Positions 24,173 through 37,187 of a stretch of 64,000 nucleotides of DNA are shown one piece after another. Every line of letters starts with the position of its first letter. Position 1 is the stretch's first letter. The translations under genes and the position numbers were made by a program. This stretch comes from Lactifluus volemus (lineage: Eukaryota > Basidiomycota > Agaricomycetes > Russulales > Russulaceae). The stretch covers positions 806,001 to 870,000 of the forward strand of contig WTXI01000012.1 of the NCBI GenBank assembly GCA_022376515.1, read 5' to 3'. The notes beneath the pieces were generated by a model, which had not been told where the DNA came from, ran no database searches, and was given only the letters and a program-made list of their open reading frames with translations.

Positions 24173-27100
24173 CTAGCCAAGGAGTAACTGGGCGGGCTGA
24201 GATTCTTCTGCTGGCCAAGAGAAACTACAGATAGATGAGAATTCATGAGAAATGATCGTGAAAACAGTGGCCTACTCACCCTGGCATCATCATAGTGTGC
24301 CACCAAGTAGGATTTTGTATCGCTCGCATCGCAGCTAGCATATCATCACTTCCAGCTGTGGTGATGGTGTCGAACGTAAAGTCCATAGGTTCACTTGGCT
24401 GTTCCTGGCCGCCGAATGAAAACGGTGGCGTTTGTACATGATATAATGGCTCGTTGGTTTGGACAGCTGCCGGATCCACGAACCCTTCCGCGGGGGCCAC
24501 CTCGTGATTCAAAGTCATCATGGGGGCCACATTCGTGCCGCTGCCGCTTGGTGCAAACGACGACGAACTTGGGTTGTGCGGATGTGGTGCTTGTTGTTGT
24601 GGCTGCCGTTGCTGGTACAACGAAGGACCTGAGCCTACCGGTGGCTGCTGTGGTGGTGGCCCTTGCCGATGCATGCGTCCATGTGCGGCGCCATCGCGTT
24701 TATGCTTTGCCAACAAGCTTGCCAAGAAGCGCGAGTACAACTTTGGTGTGTGGCGTTCATCAATCGCTATGTGCGGTGAACCGATGGTAGCGATGAGGCG
24801 TTCAATAAGTTGATGGATCTCTGCTTCAAGCCCCGGAGTGATGAACCTGGAGCATTCTGGGCGTAGAAGCTAGGGCGGAGAGGGAAACAACACGTCATAA
24901 CACGACTCGGTGATAAGAAGCTCGGTGATTACCTTGAGCATAAAGGCCGAGGCAAACGCGGCGAATACGAAATAGCCTGTGTAAGCGAGCGTTACGAAAA
25001 GGATCAGGGCAACGCAAGGGGGGCAGTGGAACGCACCATCTGGAGCAAAGCGTATGTAACCCGTGGGTACCAAAGAATCCACAAGAACGGTCACCACCAT
25101 CTTGGCGCTATCCAAACTCTGAAAATAGAGACGGCGTTCATCTTTGCTGACAGAACCATGATCAAACAAAAACGGTTTACCCTAGTGAAGAAAACTTCGT
25201 CTTCGGTTTGTAATCCACGCTGGAACGCCTTTTGGAATCCAAACGAGAACATGACCAGCCTGGCGTAATTGGCGTAGCTATACCCGGTCCATCAGGGAGA
25301 GCAAACTCCGGAAAAGGCTCCGAGACTTACAATGGCAGAAGCTTCAGGCGGAACTCGCACGACACGTCTGTATAGGATAAATTTTACGTTTACGTTAATG
25401 TCAGGGAAGCACGAGGCAAACGCGCCACACACCGGAATGGTCTGAATCCCGTTCAAAGCGCCCTGTCCACTCCTCACGATATTCCGTCAGCTGCTGGTCG
25501 TACTCCAGCGTCACCGCACGGAAATCGATCGTGCGATTCAACCCGTTGGGGACGTCGGGGTCCGAAAATACTCGTTGATGGAATTTATTGACAATGCGGA
25601 AGAGCGATGTGTAGGCGATCATATGTACGTCATGCTGGCAGGCACAAGTCAGTCGGCTTTGCAGCGTCCGCGGAAAGGGATGCGTACCGGATGGTTGAGC
25701 GGAGAGGACTTGTACCAGCCTAGCGAGTTGCGTATGATACTAGTGCCCGATGGGTCAGCGAGGAAAACTGATTCATATAGAGGACGTACTAATCCTCCTT
25801 GAGTGTCGACGGCTTGCCAAATTGCGTTGCAGTTGACTTGTCCAAGTTGAAGCAGTTTATCCATATCCGCGTACGATTCAGCATCTCAAGCTCTTGCTGT
25901 GTATTCGTCGGTTTCTTCGTTTGCGAGAGATGTAGATTCAAATCGGTCGCAATTCTAATTTCACCGTTAGAGCTTTGCCTATCGCATATTGAACCCAAAA
26001 GGCGGAGGTGCACACACCGTATAGCAAGGCCCGTATACAGCCAGCTACGGTCCTCTTCCCAGCGACGCGCTGGCACAGCATATATACTCATGAGAATGTA
26101 CGCCTGGCATAATTCGACTGATTTCCAGCCGTCAATGAGTGCATTGGCCGCAGCACTCTTGGCAAAATGCATTGCGATCGGGTAGATCTCTGGCTTGTCT
26201 GAATAGCGTGACGCGATCGCGCAGACTACATGCGCGCATATGACCCATGAGCTCTTCGGAATGCTACGAAGAAAAGCGACTAACCGACAGTGAACAGGAA
26301 CGGACACCGGGAAAATGTCAGGGCAGGTGTGTGCAACTTGGGCTCAAGTACTGAGATGAAGGGCTGTAAAATAAGGAAAGAATTCACATCAAACGGCTCT
26401 CCAAACGCATACATGTCCCGCACGTACACCTATCCGTTGGTAGAAACTAGTCGTCCACAGAATCAGTAACGCAATCTACGCCCGGTAAAGCTGACACAAA
26501 CTGACATGTCAAACAGTTTTTCCACATCATCAGGCGTCACGAGCTTATGGACAAGAATATCTGGTGCGCTCGTCTTGTCGAGTAGTGCCTTGCGCAACTT
26601 GAGGTTCAGCGATGGTCCCGGCAAGAAAAATGTCTTGCTGGCGACACCCTAGGACAGCAGAATAAGATCTCATCAACCATTCCAGGAAAAAATGACAAAA
26701 GAGTATATACGCACCACATCCTCATCCTCCGCGTTGGCGTTGTCCCCGCGAGTCCTTTCGGTCTGACCGGCGGCATCCCCCGAAGTGCTGATAGCAAGCT
26801 TCGCAAGAAGACCGATAGGTACAGAATCATCCGGATACGGGTCGATGTCGGAATCTACGAGGGTGTTGGGTGAGAGCGGCGTGTCATCCGAGTCCGACGA
26901 CGCACGGCATGGCGGCGCATGCTGCTGTGGCGTCTGCTCCTCATCAGATTCTCCCGATTCGCCACCACCTTCTCTGGTGTTACCCCTGGGTGCGCCCGCA
27001 TCTTGTTGGAACGGGTTCTTGTTGGCACTGGAACGCCCGGGATGAGAACGCACGGACGACTGAAGTCGGTCGAGCCAGGCGATCACGTTCTGCCTGTGGT

Positions 27101-29082
27101 GATCACCAGGAGCTAATGCTGTACGATACGCTTCGATGGAGAGAGGTGTAGCGAGATACGGATTATGCAGCTAGCGGGGTCACAGATCATTGTCAATTTT
27201 GGGATTGATAAGACATGGGGACAGGCACACCTGCTTAAGAAGCGACTCGATAATCACGTCTTTCTGCTTCAATTGCGCCAGAAGATATTCACGTTTACTA
27301 ATGGGAAAAGATGAGTATTCTTCGTCAGAAGAAGAAGTAGAAGGTGAGGGTGAAGGGACGCGGGGCGGTGTAGGACTTGACATCTCAGATGAATGAAGGA
27401 GTGTGAAATTGGGGAAAAGGTAGGATGATTTCTCCAAGGTAGAAGGGCGTCCATAAAAGGGACGCAAAAATGGAATCAGAGGCGGGACCGCTCACTTTGG
27501 TGCAATCCTGGGTTTTCGGCCTTCGACAATACATTCATGCTTTCCAGTTTTGCAACGCTTGCAAACATTTTCACCTGGAGGAAAGCTGCATTTCATCTGT
27601 TTGATATCACGAGATCAGCGTGTTAAGGGGTGATCAGGGGATGATCAAGTTCCGGGAAGCCGTCAGTACCGTATTAGGCAAATTCGCAAACGAAAACAGC
27701 GCACCTTGAGGCGTTTGCAGTAGGTGCAGGCTCCGGGACTGAGCAGACAGCGGGGGATGCGCCGGTCAGAAAGGGGAAAATGCACGTAGATTTCGGGTAT
27801 CGGGCGGTAACGTTGCCGGCGTTAAGAGAAGCCCGAGATAACCGGTGCGAATGAGAGACGTGAAGGAAGGGTGCGCAAGAATTGAGGCGCGAAGTTGTTC
27901 GACAGGTGAAAAGATAGCAAGCCACATCAAGCCACAGGTGATGGATGAAAAAAAAAAAAAAAAAAATTTGACAAAAATCAGCGTGCTATACAATCACAGT
28001 ACAAACCTGGAGCACTCACAGTCGATTTGGACGAGGAAGGTTACCACCGACATTAAGATCTTGTGGGTCCTCATCGTCATCGGAATCCGTTTCTGACTTT
28101 AGTCGCTTGCGAGGGCTCCTGTGTTTCGTCTGTGAGCGTTTCTCTTGTTTGGGGCTAGCATCAAAGGTAATAGTTGTAGACGGATTAGACGAGCCAGTGG
28201 GCAGGGGCTGATCGACCACGGCAGGTGAGCGCGATGCAGACGTTGAGGCAAGAGTGGTGGTGGCCTCCTCCGGCGGGGTGAACACCGTTCTAGGGACGGT
28301 TTCGGAATGTGATGGGAATGGAAATGACTGGACCCGGCCTAGACCTTGAGGATTATCAGGAAACGATACCGCTCGAGCGAGGTTATAGTGGTCTGCTGAA
28401 GTCGAAGGCTGGGATATATCAATCGACTGCCAGGTTTGTGTACGCGACGGGTCTTGTTGTGTCCTTGAAGAGCCAGTGGAACCATCAAAATGAATAGAGG
28501 GAAACATATCGTACGTATGGGGGTTGGAAGCAGGCTGAGAGTTGACGAATTGATACTGATTTCTGTGTTGCGTTGGCTGCACGTGTCTCTCGGTGCCTGG
28601 GTCAGTTGTGGGGGGTTGTGAAGGGTAAAGTGAAGAGCTGGCGAAGACCTGGCTGTAAGGATCTATCCAATGAGAAAAGTCCTGAGTCTGTGGCTGAGAC
28701 TCTTGATCTGCGTCATAATAAGTGGGTGGAGGGCCGATCATACTAGATGGTGGTGAGTGTGCCGAGGTAGGATCAGGGCTGGGGTGATTAGATTGACCTG
28801 CAAGGGAGTGGGTGGGTTGGTAGGGAGGAGATGAAAGGGGGGATGAAGAAGGTCGGGAAGGGAAAGGCCAAGTAGGTGTATTTTGTGTTTGAGAGGGGAG
28901 AGAAGTGTTTAATGAGGCGATGCTTCGGCCGTCCGCAATGAGATTATCTGATGATATTGCGGTGTCTAGGGACCAAATGAGGTGGGAAAGGTGAATGATG
29001 AGAAGGACTGACGGAGGGCAGTGCCGGTCTCTGTCGTAGAGAAGGGTGGACGACGAAGGGTGCCAGAGTCGGCAGGAGCCAT
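24173..29082 (-). CDS. Zn2Cys6 transcription factor with fungal_trans domain, 19 exons, about 1,147 aa
   Basis: Nuclear DNA-binding regulator; targets unknown. Inferred exons: 29082-29013, 28965-28020, 27738-27705, 27596-27496, 27297-27231, 27170-26715, 26648-26506, 26446-26428, 26363-26285, 26225-26018, 25954-25790, 25739-25688, 25634-25433, 25367-25331, 25277-25181, 25118-25037, 24976-24933, 24869-24280 and 24224-24173. All phases close with no frame break. The zinc cluster is exact (C343-x2-C346-x6-C353-x8-C362-x2-C365-x6-C372) and split by an intron. A basic stretch and the heptad helix K-R-E-Y-L-L-A-Q-L-K follow. The middle-homology domain includes P-A-R-R-W-E-E-D-R-S-W-L-Y-T-G-L-A and the Q-F-G-K-P-S motif. 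The C-terminus is Q/P rich and ends in a short aromatic tail. The cluster sits unusually far in, after about 340 low-complexity residues. One exon is only 19 bases. Confidence 0.9.
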
Positions 29083-30052
29083 GGGAACTAAAAAAAGGGT
29101 GAGTGGGTAGGTTATTGATAGAATAGACGCTTGCCTAGTTTTGGATCAGCTAATCGTGAGGGAATTCGTCTTTGTTGAGCTGGAGAGGCTCGGGGGAGGG
29201 GAATCACCGGTGGTGGTCTACCGTGTGTGTTGTCTTAAGCTTTCTTATCTACCCAATAACGAATTTTATGATTTCAGGTAAAAGAAATATATTCGGCCAA
29301 TTCCATTCCGCGCAAAAGACAGTAAGAGTACCGCCTCGCTTTGAATATTCCCTTACCCTCCTGGTCGGCGTAATTTAATTTCCCTAACGGGACATTACTT
29401 GTCACTTTGTGTCCCTTCCGCGCTGAAATCGCGCCTCGTGCCACTCGGCAATCGGCGGTTGACGTGAGACAAGCCACGAGCCCAACATTACTTGAACTCT
29501 AATTACCCGATTCACATCTCGTGGTCGTACTGCCTCAGCAGCGTGTACTTCTAGCGAGAAATAATTACACTGCCCATGAAGCAGTGGGCTATACAGTCAC
29601 GATGTGCTCTCAACTTGCAGGCAAGGGCTTAAGGGTAAGGGTTTCTCTCCAATATATGCGGATCTGATGATCGACGGATGGGCCACAGAAGTCATCAAGT
29701 CTCCTCCTCGTTCACCAATTACAGTGTTTGCGTTTACATTCTTCTATGACCACTTTGAGGGTAAGTATAACGCCGGTTGCCTGTTTTGTTGGTCAAGTTG
29801 CCGTAAGCTTGCGTGGAGCACAGCCGGTATGAGGGTCATGTTAGTTGTTGTCGTTCATGAAAATGTAATGTTCATTATGTGAGGCGTGCCTTGACATTCA
29901 GTCTGAGATGAAATTCTTGACCAACGAGGCTTTTTCAAGAGGAGGGTCCTGTCGAGGGTCTAAGTGTATGTGTTTAGGGCCGGCCGATACGCGTCGAGGT
30001 GAGAAGAGGATCGTGTCGTAAATCGCGCCCACGCTTAGTTCTCCTAACCACC
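29083..30052. promoter_or_regulatory. Bidirectional promoter region (transcription factor and helicase)
   Basis: 970 bases between two divergent start codons, so it must carry both promoters unless one uses a distant site. No convincing TATA box or repeated site was identified. A 92-codon frame at 29604-29882 has no support. Confidence 0.5.
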
Positions 30053-33000
30053 ATGACCGCCTCTTCTCTATCTCCTAGCCCTCCTCCTTCGTTCTCAATG
30101 ACCTCCGTACCTCCCTCCAGCACAGCACCTTCTACCCCTCCGCTCGTCGACTCAGATCCCGTACGTCAACACAAAAGACCCGGCACGCCCCAATCTGACA
30201 TTTTTCCAGGACGAGGAGGCGCGTTTCATGAATATGCAAGCGCTCCTCGAAAAGTCTTCCATCTTTACCGAAGCACTGAAGGACCAGATGGACCGCTCCC
30301 GTAAGAAACACGCCGCAGTCGCGGCTACCACCCAGAAACGCGCGCCCAAGGCGAAGCAGGTCCGACGCAGCAGCCGCTCAGGGAGGCGCGTATCGGGACG
30401 CGCAAAGCGCCCGCGCGTAGGTAGTGACGACGAGGATGACGCCGAGGAAGAAGGCGAGGAGGCGCTGAAACGTGCCAGGGTCCTTGCGGACGAACCGAGA
30501 CCCGCGTTTGTGCAGCCTGCCTTGCTCACGGGAGCCAAACTGAAGGACTATCAACTGGAAGGCGTGGCATGGATGATCAGCTTATGGGAGAATGGCATTT
30601 CGGGGATTCTGGGTGCGTGCTCTGTTATCCCGGTCAGCAACAGTGCTAATCTTGGTGCTGCCTAGCGGACGAAATGGGTTTGGGGAAGGTGGGTTCTTAA
30701 ACAATGCTATGGCTTGGAATGCTCAAACCGGTCGTTCATTTCGCAGACCATCCAGACAATCGCGTTTATTGCCTATCTGCGCGTGCGGGTAGAGGCTCCC
30801 TTTCTCGTCGTGTGCCCCCTCAGCGTCTTACACAATTGGAATGACGAATTCAAACGCTTCGCACCCAAGGTCAGTTATTCTTTCACTTTGCCCCCCTTTC
30901 TCCCGAGTTCAAGCCGCTTACAGATCCCCGTTTGTATGTACCACGGTACCCCCGAAGAACGTGCTGAGCTTCGGCATACTGTCATGACACCATCTCACAA
31001 GCATGAAAAATCACCGAGTAAAAAGCCAGCACCCCACAAGAAACGGCGCCTTTCACGGCATCGCGACATTGATTCAGATGAAGAAAGCGTTGTCATTATT
31101 GAGCCAGAAGACGAGCATAATACCATCCCGGAAGATGACGAGGCGAACCCGACTACCCAACAGTCGTCCTTTCCGTGGTTATCACGACTTACGAGATGAT
31201 CATCAAAGACCGTGTCCACCTTTCAAAATATGACTGGTGTCAGGTTATCGTAGACGAGGGCCACCGTTTAAAAAACATGGATTCGATCCTCATGCGGGAA
31301 ATTAAAAAATATCCTAGCGCAGGAAGGATGCTCTTGACGGCACTCCCCTGCATGTGAGCCTGATCCGATCTGCTCGCTGTATCTAGACTCACGGTTGCCC
31401 TAGAATAACTTGGCAGAACTTTGGTCGCTCCTCAACTTTATCTTGCCAGAGATCTTCGATGACGTCGCCGCCTTCCAAGACTCGTAGGTTTTCAATTCCA
31501 CCTCATCTAACTCTCCTTACACGTTCGTAGGTTTAAAATTCCAACCCTCTCAAACGGCCTCGCAGAATCGCGCAACACTGTCCTTATCCACAAATTACAT
31601 GAGATCCTTCGCCCATTCCTTCTTCGACGGCTCAAAGTAGACGTCGAGCGCACATTGCCACCCAAGAAGGAGTATGTACTTTACGCGCCGTTGAGTGAGC
31701 GCCAACGCGAAGTGTACGACGCTGTCGTCAAGGGCAGCATCCGTGGATTGTTAGCCGGTGCGAGACCCGGCGAAAGTTTCAGAGCACGCGAACGGGAACG
31801 CATCGCACGTGAGATTGAGGAAGACGAGAAGATGGGTCGCGTAGGCCTGCGTACTCGCAAGAGCCGAGTCAGCAACATAACTCCTTCGGCGGTCAAGTCG
31901 GTCGCCGAGGTCGGCGCCGAGCACGCGTTCAAGACCAAACGTGCGTCTCCTGCTTGCTTTGTGAAAACGTTGAACTGACTGGGGGAACAGTGAAGAAGGT
32001 GAATAATATGCATTTGCAGAACGTCGTGATGCAACTCCGCAAAGTGTGCTCGCACCCTTTCTTATTCGACTGGCCCCTCGATCTGCGGACGCACCAGCCA
32101 GTTGTGGACGAGCAGCTTGTCGACGCGAGCGGAAAGATGATGGTCCTCGAGCGGCTCCTCGAAGCACTGTTTGAACGCGGGCACAAAGTCCTCGTCTTTT
32201 CGCAGTTTGTCACCATGCTCAACGTCATCGAGGTGTGTGTGATCCCCCCTTTTTTTAAAAATTTTTGCTCACGGTGATGGTGACATTGGCAGGACTGGGC
32301 TCACGAATTTAAGCGATGGCCACTGTGTCGCATCGACGGCTCGACGGGTCCCCTGGAGCGCCGTGCAGAGATGAATCGCTTTCAATCTGGCGGCGACTCG
32401 CCAAACGCGCCACGCCTCTTTCTGTTGAGCACGCGGGCGGGCGGGCTGGGCATCAACCTCACAGCGGCTGACACGGTCGTGTTTTATGACCAAGATTGGG
32501 TGTGTTGGCTTTTGAGCATGTGTACGCTCCGGTTGCTCAAATGGGGTGTAATTTGATTTTGCACAGAACCCGCAAATGGACTTGCAAGCGCAAGATCGCG
32601 CGCATCGGATCGGACAAACTAAACCCGTGCTGATCTTCAGGCTCATCAGTCGACACACGATTGAGAGCAAGATCATGCAGCGCGCTTCCGAGAAGCGCCA
32701 ACTCGAGGCTCTGGTCATTGCCAAAGGTTGGCCTCCTTTTCTCTCTCTTCGTATGCTGAATCATATACAATGCTACCAGGAAAGTTCAAAGTACCGATCG
32801 GCGGCAGCGCCAAGGCCGGCGAGGCTCGACAGACGATTGCAGAGATGGCCGCACAGCTGCTCGAGCTCGAGGGGAGCACATCGAGGTGGTACCGAGCACC
32901 GCAGCGGGAAAGCGCAGTATCATCAGTGACGCTGAGCTCGACATGCTCCTCGACCGTCGCAAAGAAGTCTTTGAGGGACGCGGCGTGGGATGGAAGAGTG

Positions 33001-33197
33001 GTGCCTCCAAGGGTGCTGCCGCCGGTGGTGCCCAAGTCGGCGATGGCGACCGGAGGGTGAATGGAACTGCTACTCGGCGTGGTGATGCGGACTCGGATGC
33101 GGATGGTGATGGTGGGCTGTTTGAAGTTTTCGAGGCGCCGGCGGATGAGGGCAATGATGCGCTTGCGCATATGCTCGGAGAGGACACCGCCACGTGA
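30053..33197 (+). pseudogene. IRC5: SNF2-family helicase of the LSH/HELLS/IRC5 type, frame broken by three single-base losses
   Basis: A nuclear ATP-dependent chromatin remodeller; relatives (LSH, DDM1, Irc5) act in DNA methylation, heterochromatin or cohesin loading. Exons: 30053-30160, 30210-30612, 30666-30688, 30747-30869, 30924-31353, 31404-31483, 31531-31940, 31991-32232, 32293-32499, 32567-32726, 32780-33197. Motifs: L-K-D-Y-Q-L-E-G-V, D-E-M-G-L-G-K|T (split by an intron), [41 protein letters not shown] and Q-D-R-A-H-R-I-G-Q. Frames jump near 31174, 31338 and 32871, each explained by one missing G; with those counted, exon phases close and the length would be about 868 aa. The loss at 31338 falls in the L-T-G-T-P motif. 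Either a young pseudogene or sequence errors. Confidence 0.85.
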
Positions 33198-35094
33198 GTG
33201 AAGAATATCATGTAAATTTTGTTTCTTTTATACCACATCGGATTGCTTTTTTCTTGGTCATGCTTTGCATATACACTTTCTTTTGCTGGCTTTGGTGCTT
33301 TCACATTGACTTATTGTATGTACGCATTTCTTATTCACGCAAATATTACAAACTCTTACTTATATAGTAGAGGTCTACATTCCATACAGTGTAATACAAC
33401 GTCAAAGCAGGGGATCTTGAGATGAAATCTCCCGATAAATAGGCAACTCGGCATGAAGTGACGTTCTCGATTTAAACGCCCATCTATCACATACTTCTTT
33501 CACACTGCCATTTCTGAGTCACAGTATCCGCCTACTAGTAGTACAGCCGCTTGCAACGCCGGGCCCATTCAGGCAATACACTCATCGCAAAACCCATGGG
33601 TAATCAGGTATTCAAGAAACTTCGATCCTGTCCCCAATTATCTTCGATCTCACCCGAGGGGCAACTTGACGTCACTGGGATCGAACTGAAACCCTTCTTC
33701 AAGTCGGTCACCTGCACCTCTGCATATATGTGAGCCAGCCCCTCGATCTAAATTTGATGGTCTGCTTGCTGATCTGCCGGAGTTAATCGAGTGGTCATCG
33801 ATCACTGGCAGAGCTCCTCCATCCGTTGAAGCCAAAAGAAGTGGCTGCCTGTCAAGCCTTGCAATACTTACTACTATTTGGCCTGAGGGACAGCTTCTGC
33901 TTTTGGGGGAACGTTGACTCAATGACTTCTTTATCTTATCTTCTTTTTTTTTTTTGTGGGCACGTGGAGAATACATCCAACCAGTGGCTTGGAATGATGC
34001 CGCATGAATCTCATACTATACAGTATTTGTAGTTCTACTGTATGTATTCTATGAGCCTTTGAGTGCCGAACCGATCGACGCTCGGCGATGACGGAATATT
34101 TGAGAAAAACTTTATAGTACAATTATTACCCCAGTGGTACAAAGCGCAGCGATAAGATAACGCTTGATATGGTTCACGAGACTTAAGTTAATCAACGCCG
34201 GTGGCCAATATAGCGCCCTTTGCTCCACGACGGATCTGATGCGGAATGAGATATGAAATTCCAAAGCGTCGTATACAGTAGTCATGCGGCCTAAATGAAT
34301 CATGAAATCAAGTTGGCACTTAGGCTCCGACGGTCAATTGCTGGCCATTGTACTGAATCAGATTGACGGCGGATGACCACGAAAACAGTTCAAGTTCTCG
34401 CCAACTCTTTTTTTTTTTCTCGCGGAGCTGAGTTTTTTGGGGATACTACCAAACCCTGGGCTTCAATATGCGCGGCAATGTGCGCGGCTGAGTATTGATA
34501 TATTACCGTAGCCCCTGAACCTAGTGAACCTGTGACGTACGCCGAAGGCGCACGGGTGAGTTTATGACTTCTATGGTGCCTTGAAAACACATATCTGACC
34601 TCTAATTACCTAGTGTTAGTGGAGGGTATAGTACAGGTGTTAAGGGCAAAGCTCGAACTATTCGGACATGAGGGCTGTGAGCCCGAGGCGTAAAGTTAGG
34701 AATGTAGTATACAACGTGGCCATGCGCACGATATTGTATCTGCAGGTGCACTCTACGCGCCCGATCTGACTCATGCAGTCCGGCGGCGTCCGCCATAACA
34801 AGGCTGATGGCTGTGCCCACCTGCATGGGCGAACTGGGTGAATATCGAGGAGCAAACGACGCGCGGTCGGAGACAAAGATGAAGGATCACATCATCGAGA
34901 TTAACTTGGAGCACGGTAACGTTGTGATTATTTGGCTCGCGTCGTATGAGCTGTAGTAATGCATTACCCAGCGGCTAGTTTCAATTTAACGAGCGTATGA
35001 TCGAGAGGAAATTATGCAGGGCCCATTTATAACTCGGGGGGCGAGGGTCATGTGCCACGAATTTTATATCTACCACACTCCTCTCGATTCAAAA
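33198..35094. other. Intergenic region without a recognisable gene
   Basis: About 1.9 kb, AT-rich, with T-runs at 33946-33955 and 34411-34419. Only short unrelated frames. No repeat, tRNA-like sequence or domain was recognised. Confidence 0.5.
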
Positions 35095-35330
35095 TACCAA
35101 ACGGTTGGCAACGCCAAAGCGAGACAGTACTGTTCGAGCTCGAGGGGGGGGGCGAAGTGGTTGCCGAACACGGCGAGCGGGAAAGCGTACAGTAGCATCA
35201 TCCGAGTCAAGACCCGAGTCGGTCCGAGTCGGCGGACGCCGAGCTCGACGTGGTGCTCCACTGCCGCAAGGAAATTTCCAAACCAGGAGAATGAAACTGC
35301 TGGACGCGGTGCGAATGGAAGCCCATCTTT
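35095..35330 (+). pseudogene. Relic of the last exon of the LSH/IRC5-type helicase
   Basis: The plus strand matches 32815-32995 of the helicase in order: a CTCGAGCTCGAGGGG-like start, the CGGGAAAGCG block, then GACGCCGAGCTCGAC and the aspartate-arginine-arginine-lysine-glutamate codons. It carries indels, including an eight-G run at 35143-35150 where the helicase has four. The other exons are missing. It is a decayed fragmentary duplicate about 2 kb downstream of its source. Confidence 0.65.
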
Positions 35331-35652
35331 GTGGGACGCTCATCAACGCTGCCGCGCGCTTAGCGTTTTGCGTACTAGAACGTGTTCACGAAAGTGTCTC
35401 TCTTTGTGACTCCTTGAACTGTTTGTAGCAATGAGGTACTGTATCATCATCGGCTTGCCCATCCGCGCTGTGTCATGATGCGCACGCGACAAGCGGCGGC
35501 ACGCATATGAACATACATGCCCATTCCGGAAATAGCTCAGCGCCCAAGGACACCACCGTCACGAGGACGGAGCGTCAACCTGACTCGTCCATGCGGTACC
35601 GTGACTGCCATTGAACTCTTCAATCCAATCCACGTCACTTCTCTCCCTAAAC
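35331..35652. other. Spacer upstream of the first F-box gene
   Basis: About 320 bases with no supported gene. It should include the promoter of the F-box gene starting at 35653. Confidence 0.5.
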
Positions 35653-37187
35653 ATGCCTGGTTGCTGCTCTCCTTCAAGGCTCGGCCGACGTAAGCAATTC
35701 CAAATCATGATCTTTGCATCTCTGATCTGTTCACACACTACTAGCGCCGCGCAATGGCAATGGACAACACTCCGAGTCACCTATGTTTTCACCGCTCAAC
35801 AATGACGTGCTTCTCAACATATTTCAACTTTATCGGCTGGCAGAACTGGACGAACATGAAGATGAGTATGGCCTGTCGGAATACAGATGGGGCGGTCAAC
35901 GTTGGTGGTACAAACTGGCACACGTGTGTCGACTATGGCGAATTCTTATTCTTGAATCACCACCCCGGCTGTTCGACCTTCATCTCTACTGCACCAACGG
36001 TGTGCCTGTAGCGGACATGCTTGCACATTCACCACTGCTACCAATCGTCATCCATTATCACCACCATTGGGTGATAACAGCAAAAGATGTATCGGGTATA
36101 TTGCTCGCACTTTGGCACCGTGATCGCGTGCGTCGCGTTGACCTTTGGAATCTCCCAAATTTGGGGAAGATCATCGCAGCTATGGGTGGTCAATTCCTAA
36201 TTCTGGAACGCATGTATATCCATTCTTGGACCAAAGTGGTCCTTCCTGTAAAGTTTAAAGCGCCTAATCTACGCCATCTCAGACTGTCGACGGCTTCCCT
36301 CTCAATTGGATCACCCTTACTGACAACGAGCATCGCGAGACTCGTCACTCGAGCTTCTCAATATCCCGGCATCCGTCTATTTCCCTCCAAGTTATATACT
36401 TGCCCGACTTTCGCTTATGCTCCAGCTGGAGAAACTGTCCATTGGATTCCCTATCCTCAATTACAGTAATTACGATGTTGAAGCCTTGTTGCACCAGACC
36501 CCGGATACTATGACCACCGTGACACTTCCAAACCTACGCTGGTTTGTGTTCCATGGTGCTCGGGCCTACTACTTGGATGGCCTTGTTGCTTGTATCACTG
36601 CCCCTTCCCTCAGCTTCCTTCATTTCAAATTTTTTTATCATCTCTCCTTGACTGTTCCACCCCTCTTGCGATTCATGAAAACGTCCAAAAGCCTGAGTTT
36701 TAGCTCTGTCAAGTTCGCTTTCGAAGATTATTCTATTCATGTCACCGCCGCAGACCCTTGCAGGGCAAGCTCCCCATTTGACTTGCAAATCATATACAAC
36801 GACTGGGATCAAGCTTCGCAGGTTGAGGATGCGGTGCATATCTTCGGTACACTTTCACCCCTACTGTCTACTGTCGAGCAGGTCACACTCAGCTACCATC
36901 ACTGCATGGAATCATTACGGCACAGCGATGTCCACCGAAGTCAGTGGCGCGAACTTTTTAGGCCGTTCATCAACGCAAAGACTCTTTGTGTGCGAGGTGC
37001 TCACGTCGGCCTAATCTTATATCGCTTCCTATCTCTCGACGGACAGCAAACGCTGGAGTTCCTGCCGAACCTTGAGGAGGTTGAATATTCTTTGGGACAC
37101 GATACTGAGGAGGCACTTACCGCCTTTGCCGATGAACGACAGGTGGCAGGCCATCCCGTGAACTTGGTCTATAAACCTGAGTGCTAG
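35653..37187 (+). pseudogene. F-box-like protein with one frameshift (about 490 aa if continuous)
   Basis: F-box proteins select targets for SCF ubiquitin ligases; this one belongs to a large basidiomycete family with an N-terminal F-box and a leucine-rich remainder. Exon 1 is 35653-35689 and exon 2 starts at 35745; the phase-1 join gives a start of about 25 residues before S-P-L-N-N-D-V-L-L-N-I-F. The W-W-Y-K-L-A-H-V-C-R-L-W-R motif completes the F-box region. Near 36346-36351 the frame jumps. The family pattern (A-P-N-L-R-H-L-R-L before, L-M-L-Q-L-E-K-L after) is restored only if two bases are missing there. It stops at 37187. It points away from the three minus-strand relatives downstream. 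A young pseudogene or a sequence error. Confidence 0.7.

Noticed and set aside
26785..27151. Plus frames opposite the Zn2Cys6 factor
   Set aside because: Antisense of a confirmed exon (26715-27170).
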